Origin: Streptomyces cadmiisoli
GTDB taxonomy: Bacteria > Actinomycetota > Actinomycetes > Streptomycetales > Streptomycetaceae
Assembly (NCBI RefSeq): GCF_003261055.1
Contig: NZ_CP030073.1
Coordinates: 3,534,001 to 3,598,000, forward strand
Length of the DNA: 64,000 bases
Reading direction: 5' to 3'
The notes under the pieces are model-generated. The model saw nothing but the letters and a program-made list of their open reading frames with translations. It did not search any database and was not told the DNA's origin. Shown here in pieces: positions 21,164-32,137 of this stretch (positions within the stretch are counted from its first letter, which is position 1; each line of letters opens with the position of its first letter). Both the position numbers and the translations under genes were made by a program.

Positions 21164-21288
21164 GGCACCCATCGTAAGGCCGCGTCGAGGGGCCGAAGAT
21201 CGCGTGTCCGTGACGGTCCCGGGGAGACCGGCGGGGAGCTGTGACGGGAGGGGCGGAACTCGAACAGGCCGAGGGATCGGAGGTACTG

Positions 21289-21513
21289 ATGTCCGACGCC
21301 GGCAGCGCGCCGCCCGTGGCGGACGAGGGCCGGCGGCTGCGGCGCAGTCTCGGCTCCCGGGACCTGGTCGTGTACGGGCTGCTGTCCATCGCGCCGACGG
21401 CCCCGGTGGGCGTGTTCGGCACGCTGGACGCCCGGTCGCACGGCGCGGTGGCGCTGGTCTGCGTTCTGGCGGTGCTGTGGACGCAGCGGCGCGCGAGGGC
21501 GGTGGCCGGCTGA
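21289..21513 (+). CDS. Truncated APC-family permease-like protein (probable gene remnant)
   Basis: A 74-aa frame with a good GGAGG before ATG 21289. The segment [20 protein letters not shown] and [20 protein letters not shown] match the N-terminus and first membrane helix of amino-acid/polyamine APC permeases of about 480 aa. After about 60 residues it ends in [12 protein letters not shown], so some 400 residues are missing. Either it is the stump of a deleted permease or a recruited one-helix protein. It lies between ispH and xseA. Confidence 0.5.
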   Translation: MSDAGSAPPVADEGRRLRRSLGSRDLVVYGLLSIAPTAPVGVFGTLDARSHGAVALVCVLAVLWTQRRARAVAG

Positions 21514-21586
21514 CCGGTGCCGTCCACCGGGCCGGGGCGTGGTCCGCGGCGACGGGATTGTCGGTGTCGGCCATTACGCTCGCCGC

Positions 21587-22819
21587 ATGGCTGTGAACAC
21601 GTCCGCGGACACCCCCATCCCCGTCGGTGAGGTGTCGCGGCTCATCGGGGGGTGGATCGACCGGCTCGGCGCGGTGTGGGTCGAGGGGCAGATCACGCAG
21701 TTGTCGCGGCGGCCGGGCGCGGGCGTGGTGTTCCTGACGCTGCGGGACCCGTCGTACGACATCTCCGTCAGCGTCACCTGCTACCGGCAGGTGTTCGACG
21801 CCGTGGCCGACGTCGTCAGCGAGGGCGCCCGAGTCGTCGTCCTGGCGAAACCCGAGTGGTACGCCCCGCGGGGGCAGCTGTCGCTGCGGGCCACCGAGAT
21901 GAGGCCCGTCGGGGTCGGGGAGCTGCTGGCTCGTCTCGAGCGGCTGAAGAAGGCCCTGGCGGGCGAGGGCCTGTTCGCGCCGGAGCGCAAGCGGCCGCTT
22001 CCGTTTCTGCCCCAGCTCATCGGGCTGGTCTGCGGCCGGGCCTCCGCCGCGGAGCGCGACGTGCTGGAGAACGCCCGGCACCGCTGGCCGGCCGTCCGTT
22101 TCGAGGTGCGCAACGTGGCGGTGCAGGGTGTGCACGCGGTGCCGCAGGTCGTGCAGGCGGTGAAGGAGCTCGACGAGAGCGACGACGTCGACGTGATCAT
22201 CGTGGCGCGGGGCGGCGGCAGCGTGGAGGACCTGCTGCCGTTCTCCGACGAGGAGCTGGTCCGGGCCGTCGCCGCCTGCCGCACGCCGGTGGTGTCGGCC
22301 ATCGGCCACGAGCCCGACACCCCGCTCCTGGACTACGTCGCGGACCTGCGCGCCTCCACTCCCACCGACGCCGCGAAGAAGGTCGTGCCGGACGTGGGCG
22401 AGGAGTTCGAGCGGGTACGGCTGCTCCGCGACCGCGCGCGGCGCTGCGTCCACGCGCTGCTGGACCGGGAGGAGCGCGGGCTCGCGCACGCGCTCGCGCG
22501 GCCGGCGATCCAGGATCCGCACCGGATGATCGACGAGCGGGCCGACCAGGTGGACGCGCTGATCGACCGGGGGCGGCGGTGTCTGGGACACCACCTCGAC
22601 CGGGCCGAGTCGGAGCTGACGCACACGCACGCGCGCGTGGTGGCGCTCTCCCCGGCCGCCACCCTGAAGCGGGGCTACGCGGTGCTCCAGAAGTCCGACG
22701 GGCACGTGGTGCGCGGCCCGGACGAGGTGACGGCGGACGAGCGGCTGCGGGCCCGGGTGGCCGAGGGCGAGTTCTCCGTACGAGTCGATGTCGAGTCAGG
22801 TCCCAGGGAGGGCGAATGA
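21587..22819 (+). CDS. xseA: Exodeoxyribonuclease VII large subunit
   Basis: 410 aa. The N-terminal OB-fold tRNA_anti-like domain covers about 10-110 ([33 protein letters not shown]). The catalytic domain follows with the family motifs [37 protein letters not shown] and [33 protein letters not shown] helical region completes the protein. With XseB it degrades single-stranded DNA in both directions. ATG 21587 has no clear ribosome binding site and may be leaderless. Its stop overlaps the xseB start (ATGA). Confidence 0.96.
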   Translation: MAVNTSADTPIPVGEVSRLIGGWIDRLGAVWVEGQITQLSRRPGAGVVFLTLRDPSYDISVSVTCYRQVFDAVADVVSEGARVVVLAKPEWYAPRGQLSLRATEMRPVGVGELLARLERLKKALAGEGLFAPERKRPLPFLPQLIGLVCGRASAAERDVLENARHRWPAVRFEVRNVAVQGVHAVPQVVQAVKELDESDDVDVIIVARGGGSVEDLLPFSDEELVRAVAACRTPVVSAIGHEPDTPLLDYVADLRASTPTDAAKKVVPDVGEEFERVRLLRDRARRCVHALLDREERGLAHALARPAIQDPHRMIDERADQVDALIDRGRRCLGHHLDRAESELTHTHARVVALSPAATLKRGYAVLQKSDGHVVRGPDEVTADERLRARVAEGEFSVRVDVESGPREGE

Positions 22820-23052
22820 GCAGCAAGGTGGAGGAGACGCTCGGCTACGAGCAGGCGCGCGACGAGCTGATCGAGGTCGTACGCCGCCTGGAAGCGGGCG
22901 GTACGACGCTGGAGGAGTCGCTCGCGCTGTGGGAGCGGGGCGAGGAGCTGGCGAAGGTGTGCCGGCGGTGGCTGGAGGGGGCGCGGGCCCGGCTGGACGC
23001 GGCGCTGGCCGAGGAGGCGGAGGAGGACGAGATCGGCGGGGACGCCGTGTGA
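22816..23052 (+). CDS. xseB: Exodeoxyribonuclease VII small subunit
   Basis: A 78-aa helical protein that binds the helical arms of XseA. The signature is [52 protein letters not shown], at full family length. GGGAGG precedes the ATG, which overlaps the xseA stop by four bases, so the two subunits are translationally coupled. Confidence 0.96.
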   Translation: MSSKVEETLGYEQARDELIEVVRRLEAGGTTLEESLALWERGEELAKVCRRWLEGARARLDAALAEEAEEDEIGGDAV

Positions 23053-23195
23053 GGGGGACGCCAGGGATGGCGGGTGACGAGGGCGGTTGGTGACGGGGCC
23101 CGCCGGGGCGGCCGGGGACCCGGGGAAAGCCGGAGCGGCTCCGCGTGACGGATGCGGGTGTTCTGTGAGGTGGATCACCGCGGGCCACCTTTTGG

Positions 23196-23208
23196 TTGAA
23201 CGTTGAAC
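23196..23208. promoter_or_regulatory. Direct repeat TTGAAC-G-TTGAAC upstream of the nitroreductase
   Basis: Two TTGAAC hexamers separated by one base, 75 bases before the reductase start. It may be a -35 element or a repeat-type operator. TATCGA downstream (23211) is close. The role is inference. Confidence 0.35.
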
Positions 23209-23282
23209 TTTATCGACGTACGGTCGTCGTGTCAGCCAGTCCGCACCCCCGGATTCCGACACAAAGACCCAGAAAGTTCCCG

Positions 23283-23873
23283 ATGTCTCTCGTTCTTGAC
23301 TCCGCCGCCCAGGACCTGCTGTTCCGCGAGGCCCGCACCGCCAACACGTTCACCGACGAGCCGGTGACCGACGAGCAGGTACAGGCGATCTACGACCTGG
23401 TGAAGTACGGCCCGACCGCCTACAACCAGTCGCCGCTGCGCATCGTCCTCGTCCGCTCCGCCGAGGCCCGCGAGCGCCTGGTGAACTGCATGTCCGAGGG
23501 CAACCGGGCCAAGACCGCCGCCGCCCCGCTGGTCGCGATCCTCGTCGCGGACAACGAGTTCCACGAGGAGCTTCCGCACCTGTTCCCGCACTTCCCGCAG
23601 GCGAAGGAGCTGATCTTCTCCGAGCGCCCGGTCCGCGAGGCGTCCGCCCAGGTCAACGCCTCGCTCCAGGCCGCGTACTTCATCATGGGCATCCGCGCCG
23701 CAGGTCTGGCCGCCGGCCCGATGAACGGCATGGACTACGCCGCCGTCCAGAAGGAGTTCCTGGACGACGACCACGTTCCGCTGATGGTGGTCAACATCGG
23801 CAGGCCCGGCCCGGACGCCTGGCACTCGCGCTCGCCGCGCCTCCGGTACGACGAGATCGTCACGACCGTCTGA
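23283..23873 (+). CDS. Nitroreductase-family malonic semialdehyde reductase (RutE-like)
   Basis: A 196-aa FMN-dependent reductase of the nitroreductase fold. It shows the RutE/HadB pattern: LLFREARTANTFTDEPVTDE near the N-terminus, KYGPTAYNQSPLRIVLVRS and AGLAAGPMNGMD near 145. This group reduces malonic semialdehyde to 3-hydroxypropionate in uracil breakdown, but no rut genes are adjacent, so the natural substrate here is unsure. ATG 23283 is the first strong start; the ribosome binding site is weak (GAAAG). Confidence 0.85.
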   Translation: MSLVLDSAAQDLLFREARTANTFTDEPVTDEQVQAIYDLVKYGPTAYNQSPLRIVLVRSAEARERLVNCMSEGNRAKTAAAPLVAILVADNEFHEELPHLFPHFPQAKELIFSERPVREASAQVNASLQAAYFIMGIRAAGLAAGPMNGMDYAAVQKEFLDDDHVPLMVVNIGRPGPDAWHSRSPRLRYDEIVTTV

Positions 23874-23884
23874 GACACCTGAGA

Positions 23885-23911
23885 GCCTGCGACGCCTGCG
23901 ACGCCTGCGAC
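23885..23911. repeat. 9-bp tandem repeat, three copies
   Basis: GCCTGCGAC is repeated three times without a break, just after the nitroreductase stop and before its terminator. Confidence 0.8.
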
Positions 23912-23928
23912 AGGGCGTGAGCACGGCG

Positions 23929-23958
23929 AAGGCCCCCGGCAACGGCGCCGGGGGCCTT
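23929..23958 (+). terminator. Rho-independent-type terminator of the nitroreductase
   Basis: AAGGCCCCCGGC (23929-23940) pairs perfectly with GCCGGGGGCCTT (23947-23958) around a 6-base loop and is followed by TC. It lies between convergent genes and may act for both. Confidence 0.8.
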
Positions 23959-23991
23959 TCGTGTGTCCTGTTCGACTCGAGGTGCGGGCGG

Positions 23992-24525
23992 TCAGCCCGT
24001 GCGCAGCGCCCGGGCCACCTGCGCCAGCTGCTCGAACGACCCCGTGCCGGCGACCACCGTGGTCGCCTCCGCGGGCTGCTCCCCCTCGGCCAGCACGAGC
24101 GCGTCGTACCGGCCGCCGGTGTAGCGCACCCACGTACGGCCGCCGATGTCCTCGGTGACGTCCGTCTCCCGCGCGCCCTGGCTGGCTTCCTCGATGACGG
24201 CGGACCGCTTGCCGGCGGACTGCTCCAGCGCCACGTACTCACCGTCGGGGGTGTGGAAGCCCAGGTGCCACTCGTCGCTCCGGGTGCCGTCGAAACGGAC
24301 GGACGTCGCCTTCCAGCTCTGCGGCAGGCCCTCGGGGGCGGCCACCGCGTAGGCGGCGGCGCGGCGTGCCGTCAGCAACTCGACCCGGTAGTCGACCCGC
24401 TTGAGGTCGGGTGCGCTGCCGTCGCGCGGGAGGAAGATGTAGACGAATCCCGCCGCGAGCACACACACGCCCAGGGAGAGCACCATGCCCCGGGCCGTCT
24501 TCTGCTTGCCGTTCGTACCTGCCAC
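23992..24525 (-). CDS. DUF4245 domain-containing membrane-anchored protein
   Basis: A 177-aa protein with one N-terminal membrane anchor ([20 protein letters not shown], about residues 15-33) and an extracytoplasmic domain of the DUF4245 family ([20 protein letters not shown], then [28 protein letters not shown] and a final [16 protein letters not shown]). I chose GTG 24525 because AGGAG lies just before it. It is divergent from glpX. Function unknown. Confidence 0.85.
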   Translation of the reverse strand: MAGTNGKQKTARGMVLSLGVCVLAAGFVYIFLPRDGSAPDLKRVDYRVELLTARRAAAYAVAAPEGLPQSWKATSVRFDGTRSDEWHLGFHTPDGEYVALEQSAGKRSAVIEEASQGARETDVTEDIGGRTWVRYTGGRYDALVLAEGEQPAEATTVVAGTGSFEQLAQVARALRTG

Positions 24526-24650
24526 GCTCCTATCGTCGCAGGTCCCTCGCCCGCTCATCCGTGGGGGGCCCTGCTCATTCTGTCGGGCTGAGGATAGAGT
24601 CGTGGGAACACCCTCATCCGGCCGTCGTCGTATCAGAAAGGTGCGTTCCG

Positions 24651-25682
24651 ATGACCGAGCATCAACTGCCGTCCGAACTCGATGTCCCTTCCGAGGCCCC
24701 CGACCGCAACCTCGCCCTGGAACTCGTCCGTGTGACCGAGGCCGCGGCGATGGCCGCCGGCCGCTGGGTGGGCCGCGGTGACAAGAACGGCGCCGACGGT
24801 GCCGCGGTACGCGCCATGCGCAGCCTCGTCTCCACCGTCTCCATGAACGGCGTCGTCGTCATCGGCGAGGGCGAGAAGGACGAAGCCCCGATGCTCTTCA
24901 ACGGGGAGCGCGTCGGCGACGGGACCGGGCCCGAGTGCGACATCGCGGTGGACCCGATCGACGGCACCACGCTGACCGCGAAGGGCATGCCGAACGCCAT
25001 CGCGGTGCTCGCCGCCGCCGAACGCGGGTCGATGTTCGACCCGTCCGCCGTCTTCTACATGGACAAGCTGGTCACCGGCCCCGAGGCGGCCGACTTCGTC
25101 GACATCGACGCGCCCGTCTCGGTCAACATCCGCCGGGTGGCCAAGGCCAAGCGGGGCACGCCGGAGGACGTCACCGTCGTCATTCTCGACCGGCCCCGGC
25201 ACGAGGGGATCATCAAGGAGATCCGGGACACCGGCGCGCGCATCAAGCTGATCACCGACGGTGATGTGGCGGGCTCGATCCTGGCGCTGCGCGAGGGCAC
25301 CGGTATCGACCTGCTGCTCGGTGTCGGCGGTACGCCGGAGGGCATCATCTCGGCCTGCGCCGTGAAGTGCCTGGGCGGCACGATCCAGGGCAAGCTGTGG
25401 CCCAAGGACGACGAGGAGCGGCAGCGGGCGCTGGACGCCGGGCACGACCTCGATCGGGTGCTGACCACGGAGGACCTGGTCACCGGGGAGAACGTGTTCT
25501 TCGTCGCGACCGGGATCACCGATGGGGAGCTGCTGCGGGGTGTGCGGTACCGGGCCGAGACGGCCACGACCGACTCGATCGTGATGCGGTCGCGGTCCGG
25601 AACGGTGCGGAGGATCGACTCCGAGCACCGGTTGAGCAAGTTGCGGGCGTACAGCGCGATTGATTTCGATCGGGCGAAGTAG
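24651..25682 (+). CDS. glpX: Class II fructose-1,6-bisphosphatase
   Basis: A 343-aa gluconeogenic enzyme hydrolysing fructose 1,6-bisphosphate. Metal and substrate motifs are present: [57 protein letters not shown] and [19 protein letters not shown]. Length fits the GlpX family. ATG 24651 is preceded by a weak AAGG. As streptomycetes usually lack the class I enzyme, this is probably the main FBPase. Confidence 0.97.
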   Translation: MTEHQLPSELDVPSEAPDRNLALELVRVTEAAAMAAGRWVGRGDKNGADGAAVRAMRSLVSTVSMNGVVVIGEGEKDEAPMLFNGERVGDGTGPECDIAVDPIDGTTLTAKGMPNAIAVLAAAERGSMFDPSAVFYMDKLVTGPEAADFVDIDAPVSVNIRRVAKAKRGTPEDVTVVILDRPRHEGIIKEIRDTGARIKLITDGDVAGSILALREGTGIDLLLGVGGTPEGIISACAVKCLGGTIQGKLWPKDDEERQRALDAGHDLDRVLTTEDLVTGENVFFVATGITDGELLRGVRYRAETATTDSIVMRSRSGTVRRIDSEHRLSKLRAYSAIDFDRAK

Positions 25683-25729
25683 CCCCGCGGGGTGGGAAGG
25701 GGCGGGGGTGAGGTGGTGGGTCGGCCGCG

Positions 25730-25905
25730 GGTCGTGGGGGCTTGTCGCGCAGTTCCCCGCGCCCTTCTGAGGCCGGCCGGTTCCCGCGGCCCTGCCGACA
25801 GGTCCCCGGCGGCCCTGCTGAAGCACTCCCGCCACCCTGTCGACAGGTCCCCGCGCCCCTGCTGAGGGGTGACAGGTCCCCGCGCTCCCTGTGCGTGGGT
25901 GTGGT
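25730..25905. repeat. Streptomyces-type intergenic repeat with GACAGGTCCCCG units
   Basis: The stretch contains TCGCGCAGTTCCCCGCGCCC, a sequence that recurs in Streptomyces intergenic regions (from memory), followed by three degenerate units holding GACAGGTCCCCG (about 25796, 25844, 25870). It lies between glpX and the WhiB gene, before the terminator. Confidence 0.6.
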
Positions 25906-25909
25906 TCTG

Positions 25910-25939
25910 AGGGCGCCCCCGGTGCGGTGGGGGCGCCCT
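25910..25939 (+). terminator. Terminator hairpin between glpX and the WhiB gene
   Basis: AGGGCGCCCCC (25910-25920) pairs with GGGGGCGCCCT (25929-25939), loop of eight, followed by TTCATT on the plus strand. It fits termination of glpX and lies just past the WhiB stop on the other strand. Confidence 0.7.
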
Positions 25940-25954
25940 TTCATTGTGTGGGGG

Positions 25955-26332
25955 TCAGCCTGCTGCGGCTATGGTGCCCGTGGCGCGGGAGACCTTCTTC
26001 AGGTCCAGTTCACGGCGGCGGCGCCGGGCCAGGACCACCCGGCGTTCGGCGGCGGTCAGGCCGCCCCAGACGCCGTACGGCTCGGGCTGGATCAGGGCGT
26101 GTTCGCGGCACTCGACCATGACGGGGCACCGGGCGCAGACCCGCTTGGCCGCCTCCTCCCGGGACAGCCGCGCGGCGGTCGGCTCCTTGGACGGCGCGAA
26201 GAACAGGCCGGCCTCGTCGCGCCGGCACACGGCCTCCGTGTGCCAGGGTGCGTCTTGGTCCCTGTCTCGCACTGGCCCCCGCTGGGCCGGAACGGCAGCT
26301 ACCTGCAGGGACGAATGCGGCGGTTGCAGCAC
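25955..26332 (-). CDS. WhiB-family iron-sulfur transcription factor (wblI-like)
   Basis: A 125-aa Wbl protein. Four Cys ligate a [4Fe-4S] cluster: Cys36 (VCRRDE), Cys66, Cys69 and Cys75 (VCARCPVMVEC). The GVWGG turn is at 87-91 and a basic tail (RRRRRELDLKK) follows, for DNA or sigma-factor contact. In S. coelicolor the Wbl gene next to the FBPase is, from memory, wblI; that identity here rests on position only. GTG 26332 is preceded by AGGAG. Confidence 0.93.
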   Translation of the reverse strand: MLQPPHSSLQVAAVPAQRGPVRDRDQDAPWHTEAVCRRDEAGLFFAPSKEPTAARLSREEAAKRVCARCPVMVECREHALIQPEPYGVWGGLTAAERRVVLARRRRRELDLKKVSRATGTIAAAG

Positions 26333-26506
26333 GGTCTACTCCTGACGACGGCTTCGCGAGCGAGAGACGATGCGTCAAGGTCTACCCGCTGTACGCGTGC
26401 CTATGCAGGGAGTCCCCAACCGCTGGAGTTCGTGCGTTCCTGTGCGACGGCGGGGACTCGCGACGGGTGGCCGGATCCCCGCGAACCCCCCGCGGCTTCA
26501 CAACCG

Positions 26507-27211
26507 TCAATGCGAAAGGTGCTTGCGCAAACTCTTGTCGACCTTGCGCTGCACACGGTCGAGGATGTCCGCGACGATCTTGCCCCGCTTGGGTCGCGCC
26601 TCGATGTTGCCCAGCACCGCCCAGCCGTCCACGAAGACGACCGGCGCCTGCGGGTCGGTCGCGTCCAGCGTGTCCACCTCGAAGTTGCCGAGAACGCCGC
26701 CGCCCGCGCCGCGCAGCGAGACGTTCTCCGGCACGCGGACCTCGATGTTGCCGAAGAGGGTGAACGCCTTGATGACGACCTGCTGGTACTCGAAGATCGC
26801 CTCGCTCAGGTCGATCTCGACGCTGCCGAAGACCGAGTAGGCGTGGATGCGGCGGCCGGCCCGCCAGCGCCCCTTGCGGACGGCGCTGCTGAACACCGCG
26901 ACGACGTTGTCGTCCGGGTCGGCCGGTATCTCCCCTGGCGTCGGGCGGTTCGGCACGGACACGTACGCCGGGGCGGCCTGCACCTGGTGGGCGCCCGGCA
27001 GATCCCGGACCAGCGGCTCCAGTTCGCCCACCGTCTTCGCGCGGTAGACGTCCTCGACCCGCTCGGCGTGCTCCTCGGCGGTCAGGCGCCCCTCGGCGAG
27101 GGCGTCCCGCAGGATGTCCGCCACGCGGTCGCGGTCGGCGTCGGAGGCGCGCAGTTCGGAGGCGGCGGGAGGGGAGGCGGCAGCGGGAGCGGTCTGCTTC
27201 TGAAGGTCCAC
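26507..27211 (-). CDS. DUF1707 and cell-wall-active-antibiotic-response-like protein
   Basis: About 234 aa. The N-terminal DUF1707 SHOCT-like domain is clear (LRASDADRDRVADILRDALA, EGRLTAEEHAERVEDVYRAK, TVGELEPLVRDLP, about 20-75). After a linker the C-terminal part has repeated beta units (VFGSVEIDLS, LFGNIEVRVPENV, VLGNFEVDTL, VLGNIEARP), as in LiaF/DUF2154 proteins. Start is either GTG 27211, with TACGCT just upstream (leaderless), or GTG 27232. It is divergent from the class I fumarase. Function unknown; the LiaF part suggests envelope-stress sensing. Confidence 0.8.
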   Translation of the reverse strand: MDLQKQTAPAAASPPAASELRASDADRDRVADILRDALAEGRLTAEEHAERVEDVYRAKTVGELEPLVRDLPGAHQVQAAPAYVSVPNRPTPGEIPADPDDNVVAVFSSAVRKGRWRAGRRIHAYSVFGSVEIDLSEAIFEYQQVVIKAFTLFGNIEVRVPENVSLRGAGGGVLGNFEVDTLDATDPQAPVVFVDGWAVLGNIEARPKRGKIVADILDRVQRKVDKSLRKHLSH

Positions 27212-27411
27212 ACCAGCAGCGTACCCAAACACGATAGATCGCGATAGCCCTCCGTTGCGGCCGGCGGTGCCGCCGGCCGCGGTCCGGGCCCGGTGAACGA
27301 TCGGGTCGAACTGAGCCTTACCTCACAACCTCGGCGCGCGCGGCACGTCCTACGCTGTTGAAGCCCGCCAGTGTCGGCGGGCAGCCGTCCGTAGAGTGAG
27401 GAATGGGCGAG

Positions 27412-29079
<1,668 letters not shown>

Positions 29080-29111
29080 CACCCGGCGGCGCGGCCCCCG
29101 CGCCCGCTCGT

Positions 29112-29145
29112 ACCGCCCCGGTCTCCCCACGGAGGCCGGGGCGGT
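29112..29145 (+). terminator. Terminator of the class I fumarase
   Basis: ACCGCCCCGG (29112-29121) pairs with CCGGGGCGGT (29136-29145); the inner bases extend this to a nearly perfect 15-bp stem with a CCAC loop. It lies 32 bases after the stop. Confidence 0.8.
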
Positions 29146-29198
29146 CCCGTGTTCGCGCACCCCGATCCCGCGTTCCCGGACCCTGTTCCGACAGTGCG

Positions 29199-29214
29199 GT
29201 ATGTGACATAGTAC
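29199..29214. promoter_or_regulatory. Operator of the hydroxyproline operon (GntR-type)
   Basis: GTATGTGACATAGTAC contains TATGT-G-ACATA, an 11-bp palindrome. A 16-mer matching at 13 positions stands before the GntR gene at 34059-34074. TACTGGCG follows or precedes both copies. It overlaps the expected promoter of the gene starting at 29219 and is probably bound by the GntR regulator. Confidence 0.6.
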
Positions 29215-29218
29215 TGGC

Positions 29219-30367
29219 GTGAGCAAGCGACTGACCTGCGATGTCATGGTCGTCGGAGCCGGGATGGTGGGCGCCGCCTGCGCGCTGTACGCGGCTCGTG
29301 CGGGCCTGGACACCGTGGTGGTGGACCGTGGTCCGGTGGCGGGCGGCACCACTGGCGCGGGCGAGGGCAATCTGCTCGTCTCCGACAAGGCGCCGGGTCC
29401 CGAGCTGGACCTCGCCCTGCTGTCCGGCCGCCTGTGGACCGAGCTGGCGCGGGAGGCCGGGGACACGGTCGAGTACGAGCCGAAGGGCGGCGTCGTGGTC
29501 GCCGAATCGCCCGAAGGGCTCGCCGCGCTGGAGGAGTTCGCGGCCGGGCAGCGGGCCGCCGGTGTCGACGCCGAGAGCGTCCCGGCGGACCGGCTGGGCG
29601 AGCTGGAGCCGTACCTGGCGCCCGGGCCGGCCGGCGGTGTGCACTATCCGCAGGACGCCCAGGTGATGCCGGCCCTGGCGGCGGCACACCTCGTCCGCCT
29701 CTCGGGCGCGCGGGTCGAGACCGGCCGCACGGTCACCGGCGTGCTGCGCGCCGCCGACGGATCGGTGCGCGGCGTGCGCACGGACCGGGGCGACCTGCAC
29801 GCGCCGTACGTGGTGAACGCGGCCGGTACCTGGAGCGGCGAGGTGGCTGCGCTGGCCGGGGTGCACCTGCCCGTCCTCCCCCGGCGCGGCTTCGTCCTGG
29901 TCACCGAACCCCTGCCGCGCCGGATCCGGCACAAGGTGTACGCCGCGGACTACGTGGCCGACGTCGCCAGCGATTCGGCGGCCCTGCAGACCTCGCCGGT
30001 GGTCGAGGGCACCGCCGCCGGGCCGGTGCTGATCGGCGCCAGCCGGGAACGGCTCGGCTTCGACCGCACCTTCTCGCTGCCGGTGGTGCGGGCCCTCGCG
30101 GCGGGCGCGACCCGCCTGTTCCCGTTCCTGGAGGACGTACGGGTGCTGCGGTCGTATCTGGGCTTCCGCCCGTATCTGCCGGACCATCTGCCCGCCGTGG
30201 GGCCCGACCCCAGGGTGCCGGGGCTGTACCACGCCTGCGGGCACGAGGGCGCGGGCATCGGGCTGGCGACCGGCACCGGCCATCTGATCGCGCAGGCGCT
30301 GGGCGGGAAGTCCCCGGAGCTGGACCTGACGCCGTTTCGCCCCGACCGCTTCCCGGAGGCCTCGTGA
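29219..30367 (+). CDS. D-hydroxyproline dehydrogenase-like FAD subunit (DAAO family)
   Basis: A 382-aa FAD oxidoreductase of the D-amino-acid oxidase fold. The Rossmann loop is VMVVGAGMVGAACALYAARA, residues 8-27; the FAD C-terminal motif is YHACGHEGAGIGLATGTGH. Together with the next two genes (2Fe-2S subunit and NAD/FAD subunit) it matches the three-subunit dehydrogenase that oxidises cis-4-hydroxy-D-proline to pyrroline-4-hydroxy-2-carboxylate. The gene starts with GTG 29219 directly after the operator, probably leaderless. The stop overlaps the next start (GTGA). Confidence 0.85.
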   Translation: MSKRLTCDVMVVGAGMVGAACALYAARAGLDTVVVDRGPVAGGTTGAGEGNLLVSDKAPGPELDLALLSGRLWTELAREAGDTVEYEPKGGVVVAESPEGLAALEEFAAGQRAAGVDAESVPADRLGELEPYLAPGPAGGVHYPQDAQVMPALAAAHLVRLSGARVETGRTVTGVLRAADGSVRGVRTDRGDLHAPYVVNAAGTWSGEVAALAGVHLPVLPRRGFVLVTEPLPRRIRHKVYAADYVADVASDSAALQTSPVVEGTAAGPVLIGASRERLGFDRTFSLPVVRALAAGATRLFPFLEDVRVLRSYLGFRPYLPDHLPAVGPDPRVPGLYHACGHEGAGIGLATGTGHLIAQALGGKSPELDLTPFRPDRFPEAS

Positions 30368-30663
30368 ATCCGCTGCGCCTGGTCCGGGCACGCCCGGACG
30401 CCCCGTTCACCGTCACGTTCGACGGCCGGGAGATCCCCGCGCTGCCCGGCCGGACCGTCGCCGCCGTGCTCTGGGCGGCGGGCATCACCTCCTGGCGCAC
30501 CACCCGGACGTCGGGCAGCCCGCGCGGGGTCTTCTGCGGGATCGGGGTCTGCCACGACTGCCTGGTCACCGTCGACGGCCGCCCCAACCAGCGGGCCTGC
30601 CTCGTCCCGGCCGTGCCCGGCGCCGACATCCGTACGCAGGAGGGCACCGGTCATGACGCGTGA
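30364..30663 (+). CDS. (2Fe-2S)-binding small subunit of the hydroxyproline dehydrogenase
   Basis: A 99-aa ferredoxin-like protein. Ligand Cys are 58, 63, 66 and 79 (VFCGIGVCHDC, then RACL), the usual spacing for BFD/HcnA-type small subunits. It begins FTVTFDGREIPALPGRTVAA. GTG 30364 overlaps the previous stop, and it overlaps the next gene by 11 bases, so the three subunits are translated together. It passes electrons between the flavin subunits. Confidence 0.88.
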   Translation: MNPLRLVRARPDAPFTVTFDGREIPALPGRTVAAVLWAAGITSWRTTRTSGSPRGVFCGIGVCHDCLVTVDGRPNQRACLVPAVPGADIRTQEGTGHDA

Positions 30664-32137
30664 ACCGGCGGGCCTCGCCGTGGTCGGCGCCGGACCGGCC
30701 GGCCTCGCGGCCGCCGTGGCCGCCGCCGGGCTCGGGGTGCGCGTGGTCCTGCTCGACGCCGCCCCGGGGCCGGGCGGGCAGTTCTACCGGCAGCCCGCTG
30801 CCGGCCTCGGGGCACGCCGCCCCGGGGCGCTGCACCACCAGTGGCGCACCTGGCGGCGGCTGCGCGCCGCGCTCGACACGCTCGTCGACCGCGGACGCGT
30901 CACCTGCCTGACGGAACATCATGTGTGGGCCGTGGAGCGGGAGGCGGACGGCCTCACCGTGCACGCGCTGCTCGGGCCGGAGCAGGACCGGTCCGTCGCG
31001 GTGCGCGCCGCGTCCGTGCTGCTCGCCACCGGCGGGTACGAGAAGGTGCTGCCGTTCCCCGGCTGGACGCTGCCGGGGGTGCTCACCGCGGGCGGGGCGC
31101 AGGCCATGCTGAAGGGCGGGCTCGTCCTGCCCGGCCGCCGCGCGGTCGTGGCCGGCACCGGACCGCTGCTGCTGCCGGTGGCCACCGGGCTGGCCGGGGC
31201 GGGCGCCGCGGTCGTCGCGCTCGTCGAGTCCGCCGGTCCGAAAGACTTCGTCCGCCGCTCCCGCGCCCTGGCCGCCGAGCCCGCCAAGCTCGCCGAGGGC
31301 GCCGGGTACGCGGCCGGACTCGTGCGCCACCGGATCCCGTTCAGGGGCCGCCACACCGTCGTCGAGGCGCACGGCGGGGACCGGCTGGAGGCCGTGACCG
31401 TGGCCGCCCTCGACGCCGAGGGACGCCCGAGGGCGGGCACCCTGCGGCGGCTGGCCTGCGACACGCTGGCGGTGAGCCACGGCATGCTGCCGCACACCGA
31501 CCTCGCCGAGACGCTGGGCTGCCGGCTCGACGGGCCGGACGTGCACGTCGACGACGAACAGCGCACCGACGTGCCCGGCGTGTGGGCCGCCGGGGAGGCC
31601 ACCGGAATCGGCGGAGCCGCCCTCGCGCTCGCCGAGGGCCACATCGCCGGACACTCCGTCGCGGCCCGGCTGGCCGGTACGGCACCCGACCCGGACGCCT
31701 GGGCCGGGGCCGCTCGGGTCCGCACCCGGCTGCGCGCGTTCTTCGCGGCCCTGGACGGTGTCTACGCCCCGCCCCGGCAGTGGCCCGAGCTGGTCACCGA
31801 CGACACGGTCGCCTGCCGCTGCGAGGACGTCACCGCGGGGGCCGTGCGCTCGGCCGTGCGCGATCTCGGTGCCGGTGATCTGCGCACCGTGAAGCTGCTG
31901 ACCCGGGCCGGGATGGGCTGGTGCCAGGGGCGGATCTGCGCCCCCGGGGTCGCCGGCGTCGCCGGGTGCGACCTCACCCCGACCCGCCGTCCGATCGCCC
32001 GGCCGGTGCCGCTCGGCGTACTCGCGACCCCGCCGGACCGGCCCGACGCACCAGGGCACCCCGAGGCACCCGACCGGCACGACGAGCACGACCAGATCGA
32101 CCCGCCCGACCCGACTCCTTCGAAGGGGCTTTCATGA
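30653..32137 (+). CDS. FAD/NAD(P)-dependent oxidoreductase subunit with C-terminal BFD-like 2Fe-2S domain
   Basis: A 494-aa HcnB-type flavoprotein. The FAD loop is LAVVGAGPAGLAAAVAAAG near residue 7, the second dinucleotide motif is RRAVVAGTGPLLLPVATGLA and GVWAAGEATGIGGAALALAEG is the FAD-closing motif. The C-terminal 90 residues carry four Cys (ACRCEDVT, WCQGRICAPG), a BFD-type [2Fe-2S] domain. Alpha subunit of the dehydrogenase complex. It overlaps genes on both sides. Confidence 0.88.
   Translation: MTREPAGLAVVGAGPAGLAAAVAAAGLGVRVVLLDAAPGPGGQFYRQPAAGLGARRPGALHHQWRTWRRLRAALDTLVDRGRVTCLTEHHVWAVEREADGLTVHALLGPEQDRSVAVRAASVLLATGGYEKVLPFPGWTLPGVLTAGGAQAMLKGGLVLPGRRAVVAGTGPLLLPVATGLAGAGAAVVALVESAGPKDFVRRSRALAAEPAKLAEGAGYAAGLVRHRIPFRGRHTVVEAHGGDRLEAVTVAALDAEGRPRAGTLRRLACDTLAVSHGMLPHTDLAETLGCRLDGPDVHVDDEQRTDVPGVWAAGEATGIGGAALALAEGHIAGHSVAARLAGTAPDPDAWAGAARVRTRLRAFFAALDGVYAPPRQWPELVTDDTVACRCEDVTAGAVRSAVRDLGAGDLRTVKLLTRAGMGWCQGRICAPGVAGVAGCDLTPTRRPIARPVPLGVLATPPDRPDAPGHPEAPDRHDEHDQIDPPDPTPSKGLS

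Noticed and set aside
20150..22705. An 851-codon minus frame extending ispH upstream
   Set aside because: Only the last 337 residues are IspH. The upstream part is antisense to xseA and has no conserved motif.
27212..27411. An iron-box before the class I fumarase
   Set aside because: GCCTTACCTCA resembles half of the iron-box consensus only; the other half does not match.
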